Shown here piece after piece: positions 1 through 4,876 of a DNA stretch of 5,202 nucleotides. The DNA is taken from NCBI GenBank assembly GCA_030597435.1, contig JAUVRV010000250.1, forward strand, positions 1-5,202, given 5' to 3'. The notes beneath the pieces are model-generated. The model made no database searches. It was not told the origin of the DNA and saw only the letters and a list, made by a program, of their open reading frames with translations. The position numbers were made by a program, and so were the translations under genes. Origin of the DNA: Gemmatimonadales bacterium. Lineage in GTDB: Bacteria > Gemmatimonadota > Gemmatimonadetes > Gemmatimonadales > GWC2-71-9. The stretch's first letter is position 1. Every line of letters starts with the position of its first letter.

Positions 1-162
1 CAACGTGTGCATGATGACGTTCACCTGGTTCGTTACACTGAAGGGCAACAGCCAGATGATCAGGCCTGTCAACGTCTCAAACACGAGCAGGCCCGCCACA
101 ACGATTAGCAGCACGTGTTTCCATTCATTAGCTTTTGAAATGGTCACTGCGGTACCAGTCAT
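1..162 (-). CDS. N-terminal fragment of a membrane protein, possibly a membrane-bound cytochrome (runs off left edge)
   Basis: The first 54 codons are visible. The ATG at 162 is preceded by a purine-rich AAGAGGGAAG about 5-14 nt upstream, a good ribosome binding site. The short polar N-terminus (residues 1-16) leads into one strong hydrophobic segment (about residues 17-41) with no cleavable signal motif, so this looks like the first transmembrane helix of an integral membrane protein. The pattern W-K-H, a hydrophobic run, F-E-T-L-T-G-L, then L-P-F-S, N-Q and M-H-T resembles the N-terminal helices of cytochrome b-like domains found in some multihaem cytochrome c proteins. His16 and His52 would be the candidate haem ligands. 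The family assignment is from memory of that pattern and is weak, because the rest of the gene lies outside the window. That it is a real coding start is much more certain than its function. Confidence 0.55.
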   Translation of the reverse strand, partial: MTGTAVTISKANEWKHVLLIVVAGLLVFETLTGLIIWLLPFSVTNQVNVIMHTL

Positions 163-205
163 GATCACTTCCCTCTTGTTCAGCTTACGTCAGCATTCTT
201 GTGTG

Positions 206-222
206 GGCAGATACTGTCTGAC
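206..222. promoter_or_regulatory. Operator-like palindrome, site A, upstream of the membrane-protein gene
   Basis: GGCAGATACTGTCTGAC is an imperfect dyad: 5 of 7 arm positions match around a 3-nt centre. It lies 43 bp upstream of the ATG at 162. It matches 14 of 17 positions of the reverse complement of the perfect dyad at 341-357. The repetition of the same unusual word with the same spacing supports a protein-binding site. The regulator is unknown. Confidence 0.4.
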
Positions 223-339
223 TGCAATGCACGAATGGACTTTCTCAACGCAATCAATGAGATCTCAGGCTGTTAACGGGTTCAGTGGATGGACGGCGGG
301 TATGGGACTTACTGAACTCCCGAATCTGCACTGCCAGCG

Positions 340-358
340 CGTCAGACAGGGTCTGACG
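340..358. promoter_or_regulatory. Operator-like palindrome, site B
   Basis: CGTCAGAC and GTCTGACG form a perfect 8-bp inverted repeat around AGG. There is no T-run beside it, so an operator reading is favoured over a terminator. The centre-to-centre distance to site A is 135 bp, which would allow a DNA-looping repressor. The same half-site word also occurs alone at 2335-2344 (ACTGTCTGAC), without a second arm. Confidence 0.4.
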
Positions 359-371
359 ACAGCGATTATGA

Positions 372-418
372 AGCTTCACCAGTAGAACGTTAACACTTCA
401 TGAAACAAACGTGAAGCT
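372..418. repeat. 8-bp inverted repeat with 31-nt spacer
   Basis: AGCTTCAC (372-379) is repeated as GTGAAGCT (411-418). Between the arms lie the small palindromes AACGTT, GTTAAC and TTCATGAA. This could be a hairpin or a pair of half-sites. No function can be assigned, and a chance origin is possible. Confidence 0.25.
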
Positions 419-621
419 GCATCTCGGCAGCTGGATCCTCAGCACCTGGACATTGCCTCTAAGTATCTCATCTGTAATGCTTTGCCGAATCTGGAGCAGG
501 TTCAGCCGGCAGAATTGCCCGCCGGCAGTAGGCGAGGTAAATGTACGCTTCGCCTGGATACTGTACCTGTGCGGTATTTGTTCGGGTCTTGGGGTGAGTG
601 GGTCGGCTGATTAACGCGGTC

Positions 622-650
622 TTGCGTCAATGGGCCGTGACTCGTGATAT
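622..650 (+). promoter_or_regulatory. Sigma-70-like promoter candidate for the tRNA-Glu pair
   Basis: TTGCGT (622-627) and TGATAT (645-650) are separated by exactly 17 bp. Transcription would begin near 657, about 26 nt before the first tRNA, which is a normal leader length for a tRNA operon. It was called from match and spacing only. Confidence 0.4.
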
Positions 651-682
651 TTTTAAGCTGTTCTCGAATAGGGACAGGGCAC

Positions 683-755
683 GGCGGTATCGTCTAGGGG
701 ACCAGGACGCAGCCCTCTCAAGGCTGAAACACGGGTTCGAATCCCGTTACCGCTA
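683..755 (+). tRNA. tRNA-Glu, anticodon CTC
   Basis: A full 73-nt cloverleaf can be drawn. The acceptor stem is 683-689 with 748-754. The D stem is GTCT (692-695) with GGAC (705-708). The anticodon stem is CAGCC (710-714) with GGCTG (722-726) around loop CTCTCAA, giving anticodon CTC at 717-719, which reads GAG. The T arm is ACGGG-TTCGAAT-CCCGT (731-747). Known bacterial tRNA-Glu features are present: U11-A24, U13-G22 with A46, A37 and a 4-nt variable loop lacking base 47. The discriminator is A755 and no CCA is encoded. The first acceptor pair is a G-U wobble (683 with 754), unlike the G-C pair of the neighbouring tRNA-Glu. It is probably co-transcribed with the second tRNA, 43 nt downstream. 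Confidence 0.93.
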
Positions 756-767
756 TCACGTCCAACT

Positions 768-790
768 CGGAAGCCTCGTTTCGGGTTCCG
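768..790 (+). other. Hairpin in the spacer between the two tRNAs
   Basis: CGGAAGCC (768-775) can pair with GGGTTCCG (783-790), with one G-G mismatch and a 7-nt loop. In a shared tRNA precursor this stem sits between the two cloverleaves and could help separation or processing of the two tRNAs. That role is inferred. Confidence 0.35.
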
Positions 791-798
791 GGTTCTTG

Positions 799-870
799 GC
801 CCCCATCGTCTAGCGGTAAGGACACCACTCTTTCAAGGTGGTGACAGGGGTTCGACTCCCCTTGGGGGCG
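799..870 (+). tRNA. tRNA-Glu, anticodon TTC
   Basis: A complete 72-nt cloverleaf is present. The acceptor GCCCCCA (799-805) pairs with TGGGGGC (863-869). The D stem is GTCT (808-811) with GGAC (820-823). The anticodon stem is CCACT (825-829) with GGTGG (837-841) around loop CTTTCAA, giving anticodon TTC at 832-834. It reads GAA and, by wobble, GAG. The T arm is AGGGG-TTCGACT-CCCCT (846-862). The glutamate identity bases seen in the upstream copy (U11-A24, U13-G22, A46, A37, no base 47) are here too, together with the usual G1-C72 pair and a G discriminator. No CCA is encoded. This is the main glutamate tRNA; the CTC gene is the supplementary isoacceptor. Confidence 0.96.
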
Positions 871-925
871 CTTCTTCTCCCCCCCATCTCCCCCCCTGGA
901 TCGAGAGAGGGCAGCAGAGGCAGGG

Positions 926-959
926 TGGGGCAGTGGGAGGAATACTGCTGGCTGCCCCA
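926..959. terminator. Possible bidirectional hairpin between convergent tRNA and phosphatidyltransferase units
   Basis: TGGGGCAG (926-933) and CTGCCCCA (952-959) form a perfect 8-bp stem with an 18-nt loop. It lies between the end of tRNA-Glu (870) and the stop codon of the convergent gene (1020). Neither side has a T-run, so this is not a classical intrinsic terminator. The rest of the spacer (871-1019) holds two runs of seven C (879-885 and 890-896) and three copies of CTCCTGC (965-998), with no sign of a gene. Confidence 0.3.
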
Positions 960-1019
960 TACTTCTCCTGCCCCTCCTGCATCTATTGCATCTCCTGCAT
1001 CCATACCTTCAGCTCGGAG

Positions 1020-1694
1020 CTATGCCAGCTGCTTCCGAGGCTCCATTTTGGCCAGCCGGTGCAGGTTCTTGCCGAACCTGATCGCTAGCGTTGTCAGCAT
1101 CGCGATTACCAGCAGCACGGCCACGGTGTTGCCGAGCAGGTTGATGATCCACACAGGCACCTGCTGCGCCTGCGGTGCCAACACGAACAGTGTGTTCAAC
1201 GCGATCAGCATTATTCGCGCTTCGGTCGGTCCGAAGATCCCGTATGCCAACTTGAACACCCCGAACACCTGAGACTCGAGATACACGTTGATCGACAGCG
1301 TCAGATAGAGCACCACCAGCAACATGGCGATCGGAAAACTCATGAATGGTGATAACCCTATGCCTATGCCAATCGCCACCGTCGAAAACGCGTCCACTAT
1401 GTGGTCCAAGTAGTACCCGTAGCGCGGGCGCTCAGCCTTGCGGACTCGCGCCAGGGTTCCGTCAAGGCTGTCCCCGAACCAGTTGACCACCAGCATTGCG
1501 CTGGCGAACCAGAGCCAACGCAAGTCGAAACCGGAGACTCCGTAAGCCACTGCCGCTCCCAGGGAGGCCAGCACGCCGAGCGCGGTCAAGTGATTCGAGT
1601 TGATGGCGCGCGGCAATCGGGCCGCAATCCACCAGAGCAGCTTCTTCTCCGGCTTAGCCAGCAGGAATGTCAGTTCTCTCTTTGCCGTTGCCAT
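1020..1694 (-). CDS. CDP-alcohol phosphatidyltransferase family integral membrane protein
   Basis: This 224-residue protein should transfer a phosphatidyl group from a CDP-linked lipid to an alcohol acceptor during membrane phospholipid synthesis. The family signature is complete: D75-x2-D78-G79-x2-A82-R83, then G93-x3-D97-x3-D101, supplying the aspartates that hold the catalytic metal ions. About six hydrophobic segments are visible (near residues 35-55, 60-73, 103-115, 120-137, 159-173 and 180-205), with a basic N-terminus and a basic C-terminal tail, which is usual topology. The ATG at 1694 was chosen because GGTGAGG (1703-1709) lies 8 nt upstream. The frame stays open further upstream, but that part is out-of-frame sequence of the neighbouring gene and has no family features. 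The acceptor (glycerol phosphate, inositol phosphate, serine or other) cannot be read from the sequence. The gene overlaps the preceding VTT-domain gene by 25 bp, so the two are probably translated together. Confidence 0.9.
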   Translation of the reverse strand: MATAKRELTFLLAKPEKKLLWWIAARLPRAINSNHLTALGVLASLGAAVAYGVSGFDLRWLWFASAMLVVNWFGDSLDGTLARVRKAERPRYGYYLDHIVDAFSTVAIGIGIGLSPFMSFPIAMLLVVLYLTLSINVYLESQVFGVFKLAYGIFGPTEARIMLIALNTLFVLAPQAQQVPVWIINLLGNTVAVLLVIAMLTTLAIRFGKNLHRLAKMEPRKQLA

Positions 1695-2176
1695 GGTATC
1701 AACCTCACCAAAGGGACTAGAATTAGTACTGCGAACACTGAGGCCAGTATCCAGGTTGGGATGTTCACAACCACTCCGAGCCATGCCAGAAGCACGTATC
1801 GGGGGAACCGACCAACTGCCACTGCGGCGACGTATCGGCCCAGGGGATAGCCTCCCGCGAATGCCATCGCTTTGAACGGCCACGATGGCAGTGGAGTCAG
1901 CCCCGAGACCGCGATGATCGCGAACGGTGCTTTGCCGAACCAACCGCGCATCTTGCCGATAAGACCAGATGTCATGGTCCTGCTCGAGGACACTCGGTCG
2001 AGCACCGGGACAAAGACCCGATGATCGACTGCCGAGGCCACTATAGTCCCGGCGGTGGCAACCGCCGCAGTGATCCACACGCCAACCTGTGCTCCGTACC
2101 AGATGACCACCGGCTCGTGTGGCACCACAGCCAGCGCCACGTTTGAGACGAACGCGTAAAAGAACAGAATCAGCAT
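1670..2176 (-). CDS. Small VTT-domain (DedA/YqaA-like) membrane protein
   Basis: The product is 168 residues, shorter than typical DedA proteins of about 200 and closer to the small YqaA-type members. Visible features are an N-terminal hydrophobic segment ending in P-H-E-P (19-22), a helix near 33-50 followed by D51, a central G-L-T-P-L-P-S-W-P-F-K block (92-102) with G-G-Y-P-L-G-R-Y (108-115) and G-R-F-P-R-Y (122-127), and a long hydrophobic C-terminus (128-162). The Gly/Pro-rich block followed by Arg-containing motifs is the VTT hallmark. Relatives act in lipid or undecaprenyl-phosphate scrambling and envelope homeostasis; the activity here is inferred. The ATG at 2176 is preferred. A TTG two codons upstream (2182) is also open, and neither has a strong Shine-Dalgarno sequence. 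The 3' end overlaps the phosphatidyltransferase gene by 25 bp, which links it to lipid metabolism. Confidence 0.8.
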   Translation of the reverse strand: MLILFFYAFVSNVALAVVPHEPVVIWYGAQVGVWITAAVATAGTIVASAVDHRVFVPVLDRVSSSRTMTSGLIGKMRGWFGKAPFAIIAVSGLTPLPSWPFKAMAFAGGYPLGRYVAAVAVGRFPRYVLLAWLGVVVNIPTWILASVFAVLILVPLVRLIPWQRQREN

Positions 2177-2284
2177 GCCCAAACTTCGCTGGGCAGGCTC
2201 AAGGGTGAGTCAAGTTGTTGGGGGAGAATAAGATAGGCCCAGTAGCAATGGGGATTTCGAGGCGGTCCAGGATTCAGTTGTGGG

Positions 2285-2305
2285 GGGAACAGGGAACGGG
2301 GAACG
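2285..2305 (+). repeat. Three tandem copies of the heptamer GGGAACR
   Basis: GGGAACA, GGGAACG and GGGAACG lie head to tail, preceded by extra Gs from 2282. Together with the opposite array at 2375-2411 they form an inverted repeat: GAACGGGGAACGG (2294-2306) matches CCGTTCCCCGTTC (2396-2408) perfectly over 13 bp, with 89 nt between. The array lies in the spacer upstream of the VTT-domain gene. Rapid copy-number change is plausible for such a short-unit array. Confidence 0.75.
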
Positions 2306-2374
2306 GTGAGCCCGAAGAGGAATCAGGTACTTCGACTGTCTGACGGGTGGTGCCTGGGTTCATCCTTGACTGGT

Positions 2375-2411
2375 CCCTTCCCCCTTCCCCCTTCCCCGTT
2401 CCCCGTTCTCA
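2375..2411 (-). repeat. Heptamer G-rich array at the 3' end of the receptor gene; potential G-quadruplex
   Basis: Read on the minus strand, about five units of GGGGAAS follow directly after the receptor's stop codon (2409-2411). The G-tracts have lengths 4, 4, 5, 5 and 3 and are separated by only 2-3 nt, which fits the usual rule for an intramolecular G-quadruplex in RNA or DNA. It could mark the 3' end of the receptor transcript, slow polymerase, or fold back on the array at 2285-2305. The repeat structure is plain; the function is inferred. Confidence 0.7.
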
Positions 2412-4565
2412 CAGCACTCCTACAGCCGCGACTCCCACCCACACGCTTCTACCGGCACTGTCCACTCCGCTGGCATGGGTGCGATAGAGCCTGTCACCGA
2501 GGTTGTCCAAGCCCGCCGTTACGACTACCCGCGGTGTGATCTCCGCTCCTGCGCTCAGTCCCTGAACGAAGAACCCCTCTGTCCCACACAATCCTGGGGT
2601 CGCCTGCATGAACTCGGGGCAGATACGAGGATCGGTCTGGTCCCGCAGGCCGAGGCGATTCTGATGCATCGCCCAGTTCAGGCGGTAATCGACCCAGAAC
2701 TTGCTGTTCTTGGAAGTCCAGCGGATCCCGGCGCTTCCTCCCAGTGGTGGAATCTTCGACATTGGTGTCTCGATGCCGGCACCGTCGGTTTGGTCACCCC
2801 GCGTGTAGAGCAGGGTTGCCCGCCCCTCGACCGGGCCCATGCGCACTACAGCCTCGGCCTCCAGTCCTCCCATGCGGGCGGTACCGACGTTCTGTCCCGT
2901 GAAGATCCGCTCTCCATTGAACAACGTGTCGCCCTGGAAGGACCCCGGCACACGGTCAATGAAGTCGTGGATCCGAGTGTAGTAGACCGTGAGCCCGAAC
3001 GCCCCTTCGTTACCGGCGTAGCGGATTCCCAACTCTGTGCTGAGCGATCGCTCGGGTCTCACGTCGACGTTGGGAAGCACCTGTCCGGAGGGTATGGGGC
3101 CCACGTTGGTGAGATCGTACAGATTGGGGGCGCGAAACCCCTCGGCCAGACGGAACGCGATACTCCACTCGTAGATGGGATGGAAGACGATACCGAGCTG
3201 TCCGGTGAGGTTCGAGCTGGTGTTCTCTACACGACCTCCGAGCTCAGTACCTACGTCGGCCGCGTTGTGGAACGTACCCCACCGACCGCCGAGCGAGAGA
3301 CGCACCTGCTGCAATACAGCCCAGTCTGCTGCCAGGAAGAGCCCGGCCCTGCTGGACGTGGCGCCATCGGGGAACCGGCCGGTCTTGATGAATCCGGTGT
3401 TTGTCTGACGGAGCAGCTCCTGGGACTCCCCGCTGTTCAGGTCAGTCACGGAACCGTGACTCTTCAATTGATCGCGATAGAAGTCACCGCCCCAAGTAAG
3501 GTCGATGGTACGCTGGCCCAGTGGGAACTGACTCGATCCCATTATTGCGAGTCCCGGGGTGAACACGTCGTCGCGCCAGTGAGTCAGACTGGAGTCGCGC
3601 ACACCCGGTTCCAACAGCTTGATGCGATTGCGGCCTTCGCGTTGGACGGCAAGGCTGGCTGTCGCCTCCAGGCTCTTCACAGCGCGCGAATCGGGTGAGA
3701 ATCTGTAGCGGACGTAGCCCAGTTGGCGTGTCTGGGGGCTGAACGTGTGCTCCCAGTCTCGGCCGGGCACAGGTGCGCGGAAATCAACGTAGCGATCGTA
3801 CCGGGGTACGTCGGACATCTTGAAGTGCTGCAGGTTCGCCTGCAGGAGGTGTTCTTCTCCGGCCGACAGGCTGAAATCAGCATCGACCCCGGCCACGTCG
3901 AATCCAGTGGGGTCCTGCGGAGCCAGACCACCGCCAGGCCTCAGGTCTCCGGCGGTTCCCAGCGAGCCACCGATTCCGAAGCTCCAAGTCGATCCCTGAG
4001 CGCCACCGGAGATCCGGCCCCTGTAGCTCTCGTTGGCGCTCATGGCTCGGCCGGCTACTCGAACACTGCGCTTGCCCGCATTGGGGTGCGATTTCGTGAT
4101 GATGTTGATTACGCCGCCCTGAGCGTCGGAGCCATAGAGCACGGAAGCGGGCCCGCGGATTATCTCGATCCGCGCGATAGTCTCGGGATCGATAGTGGCG
4201 AGGTACTGGCCCGGGCCATCACGGTAGGTGGCGTTGTTGAGGGGAATCCCGTCTACCAGCAGGAGCACCTGGTTCCCGATTAGTCCACGCAGAACGACGG
4301 CGCCCTGACCCGCAGAGGTTTGTTGCACATGGACGCCAGCAACGTCACGCAGAAGATCGGCTGCGACCGTTCCACGACTGATGTTGCTGACCCTGGGCTC
4401 GATATATGAAATGGCCAGCGGTTGGTCGAGTAGCTCGGTCTCTCCGATGCGTGTGGCCGACACCACAACCCGACTCATCTTGATGATGGTGTCGACGGTC
4501 GAAGTGTCCTGCTGTGCCATAGCAGGTGTCACAACCGCCAAGCCTATTGCGAATAGACCATTCAT
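2409..4565 (-). CDS. TonB-dependent outer-membrane receptor, substrate unknown
   Basis: The product is 718 residues, a normal receptor length. Residues 1-17 form a signal peptide ending in A-M-A before Q-Q. The plug domain runs from about V-V-V-S-A-T-R (33-39) to G-G-V-I-N-I-I-T-K (150-158), with the expected E-I-I-R-G-P-A-S-V-L-Y-G-S-D-A block (134-148). The 22-strand barrel follows, including the typical F-R-L-A-E-G-F-R-A-P-N-L-Y-D-L (471-485) and a G-L-D-N-L-G-D-R-L-Y (685-694) near the end. It imports a scarce ligand (siderophore, haem, cobalamin or similar) with energy from TonB-ExbBD; no residue fixes which. Oddities: the signal peptide has no Lys or Arg, the last residue is Leu rather than the usual Phe or Trp, and Cys649 and Cys660 could form a disulfide in a surface loop. 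The ATG at 4565 has no Shine-Dalgarno of its own; a leader ORF ends on it. The upstream open frame lacks receptor features. Confidence 0.92.
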   Translation of the reverse strand: MNGLFAIGLAVVTPAMAQQDTSTVDTIIKMSRVVVSATRIGETELLDQPLAISYIEPRVSNISRGTVAADLLRDVAGVHVQQTSAGQGAVVLRGLIGNQVLLLVDGIPLNNATYRDGPGQYLATIDPETIARIEIIRGPASVLYGSDAQGGVINIITKSHPNAGKRSVRVAGRAMSANESYRGRISGGAQGSTWSFGIGGSLGTAGDLRPGGGLAPQDPTGFDVAGVDADFSLSAGEEHLLQANLQHFKMSDVPRYDRYVDFRAPVPGRDWEHTFSPQTRQLGYVRYRFSPDSRAVKSLEATASLAVQREGRNRIKLLEPGVRDSSLTHWRDDVFTPGLAIMGSSQFPLGQRTIDLTWGGDFYRDQLKSHGSVTDLNSGESQELLRQTNTGFIKTGRFPDGATSSRAGLFLAADWAVLQQVRLSLGGRWGTFHNAADVGTELGGRVENTSSNLTGQLGIVFHPIYEWSIAFRLAEGFRAPNLYDLTNVGPIPSGQVLPNVDVRPERSLSTELGIRYAGNEGAFGLTVYYTRIHDFIDRVPGSFQGDTLFNGERIFTGQNVGTARMGGLEAEAVVRMGPVEGRATLLYTRGDQTDGAGIETPMSKIPPLGGSAGIRWTSKNSKFWVDYRLNWAMHQNRLGLRDQTDPRICPEFMQATPGLCGTEGFFVQGLSAGAEITPRVVVTAGLDNLGDRLYRTHASGVDSAGRSVWVGVAAVGVL

Positions 4566-4645
4566 GGCTGCCAAAGGTAGTTGATAAGATCCGGTAACTG
4601 TGAACGCCGACGATAGACCATTGTGGTACCGAGCATTAGTACCAC
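4562..4645 (-). CDS. Possible 27-residue leader ORF coupled to the receptor gene
   Basis: A GTG at 4645 opens a 27-codon frame whose TGA overlaps the receptor's ATG as ATGA. GGAGG (4652-4656) lies 6 nt upstream, the best Shine-Dalgarno in this region, whereas the receptor's own start has none. Reading: a hydrophobic start, then an R-R-R triplet (residues 12-14) and L-I-N-Y-L-W-Q-P at the end. The peptide matches nothing I know. It may serve translational coupling or attenuation. Alternatively, it is the true N-terminus of the receptor separated by a one-base shift: joining the frames would place R-R-R ahead of the hydrophobic segment and give the signal peptide its missing basic region. It is too short for coding statistics to help. 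Confidence 0.4.
   Translation of the reverse strand: MVLMLGTTMVYRRRSQLPDLINYLWQP
4623..4645 (-). promoter_or_regulatory. Hairpin containing the leader ORF start codon
   Basis: GTGGTAC (4623-4629) and GTACCAC (4639-4645) form a perfect 7-bp stem with a 9-nt loop. In the minus-strand transcript the first three bases of the 5' arm are the GTG start of the leader ORF, and GGAGG lies 6 nt before the stem. Such a stem could limit initiation. The arms are also partly self-palindromic (GGTACC), so protein binding is an alternative. Confidence 0.4.
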
Positions 4646-4651
4646 TTAGAA

Positions 4652-4656
4652 CCTCC
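4652..4656 (-). promoter_or_regulatory. Shine-Dalgarno GGAGG of the leader ORF
   Basis: On the minus strand GGAGG is followed by 6 nt and GTG (4645). It is too far (86 nt) to serve the receptor's ATG at 4565 directly, which is the main reason to suspect coupled translation. Confidence 0.45.
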
Positions 4657-4662
4657 GCTGTT

Positions 4663-4674
4663 CCACAACTGTGG
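4663..4674. promoter_or_regulatory. 12-bp dyad CCACAACTGTGG upstream of the leader ORF
   Basis: The arms CCACA and TGTGG are perfect around a 2-nt centre. The dyad lies 6 bp upstream of the GGAGG in the direction of receptor transcription. It may be an operator or a small stem in the 5' untranslated RNA. No regulator can be named. Confidence 0.3.
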
Positions 4675-4809
4675 CGCCTGGAATTGGGTCGGTCAATGCG
4701 GTAGGTCGCGTGACGGGCATCACACAGAAAGCCCGGTCGGCCAGCTTCGGGTGCGCTATGCTCTGCCCTCGGTACGGAGCAGGTCTGCGGCCGTGCAGCC
4801 GCGGTCACC

Positions 4810-4838
4810 TTGACGAAATTCGACCGAGCGTTCAAATT
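4810..4838 (+). promoter_or_regulatory. Promoter candidate for the TetR-family gene
   Basis: TTGACG (4810-4815) matches the -35 consensus at 5 of 6 positions. A weak -10, CAAATT (4833-4838), follows after 17 bp. The -10 is overlapped by the half-site cluster at 4829-4855, as expected for an autorepressed gene. The -10 is poor, so the exact start is uncertain. Confidence 0.35.
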
Positions 4839-4855
4839 TTGAATAGTCGTTCAAA
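4829..4855. promoter_or_regulatory. Operator-like cluster of three TTCAAA/TTTGAA half-sites
   Basis: Two copies of CGTTCAAA (4829-4836 and 4848-4855) are spaced 19 bp apart, with a reversed TTTGAA (4838-4843) between them. This gives two overlapping dyads: TTCAA-ATT-TTGAA (4831-4843), and TTTGAATAGTCGTTCAAA (4838-4855) with 6-bp arms and a 6-bp spacer. The second has the size and TGAAT...TTCA look of many TetR-family operators. It lies 21 bp before the TetR gene's ATG and between the two divergent units, so TetR is the obvious binder. Confidence 0.55.
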
Positions 4856-4876
4856 CTCTGGCAGCGGAGTGAGATC

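Larger units (their letters stand above)
163..682. other. Gene-free regulatory spacer between the membrane-protein gene and the tRNA-Glu pair
   Basis: This 520-bp stretch lies between divergently transcribed units. The open frames crossing it have no recognisable protein features. It contains two related palindromes (206-222 and 340-358), a long-spaced inverted repeat (372-418), two copies of GCCGGCAG (505-512 and 521-528), and a promoter candidate for the tRNAs (622-650). It appears less G+C-rich than the flanking coding DNA, as expected for control DNA. I see no RNA family that I can name. Confidence 0.5.

Noticed and set aside
5..385. 126-codon frame on the plus strand at the left edge
   Set aside because: Its first part is antisense to the better-supported membrane-protein start, and the rest crosses the operator-like palindromes.
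411..614. 67-codon frame on the plus strand in the left spacer
   Set aside because: It has no ribosome binding site, odd composition and no recognisable feature, and it overlaps probable control DNA.
965..998. Three CTCCTGC copies as a CRISPR or regulatory repeat
   Set aside because: The units are 7 bp with spacers of only 2 and 11 bp, which fits low-complexity sequence better than any repeat system.
1695..2078. N-terminal extension of the phosphatidyltransferase frame
   Set aside because: These 128 codons are the VTT-domain gene read in another frame. They show no family features, and a good Shine-Dalgarno sequence supports the start at 1694.
2475..3698. 407-codon open frame on the plus strand, antisense to the receptor
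   Set aside because: It has no domain or motif, lies wholly inside a convincing receptor gene, and is the sort of long antisense frame that G+C-rich codon use produces.
4670..4830. Cobalamin riboswitch upstream of the receptor
   Set aside because: Minus-strand words such as AGACCTGC and CCCGTCAC recall parts of the B12 element, but they occur in the wrong order and the full B12 box is absent.
4566..4835. N-terminal extension of the receptor frame to 4835
   Set aside because: The added residues have no receptor or signal character and would bury the signal peptide inside the protein.
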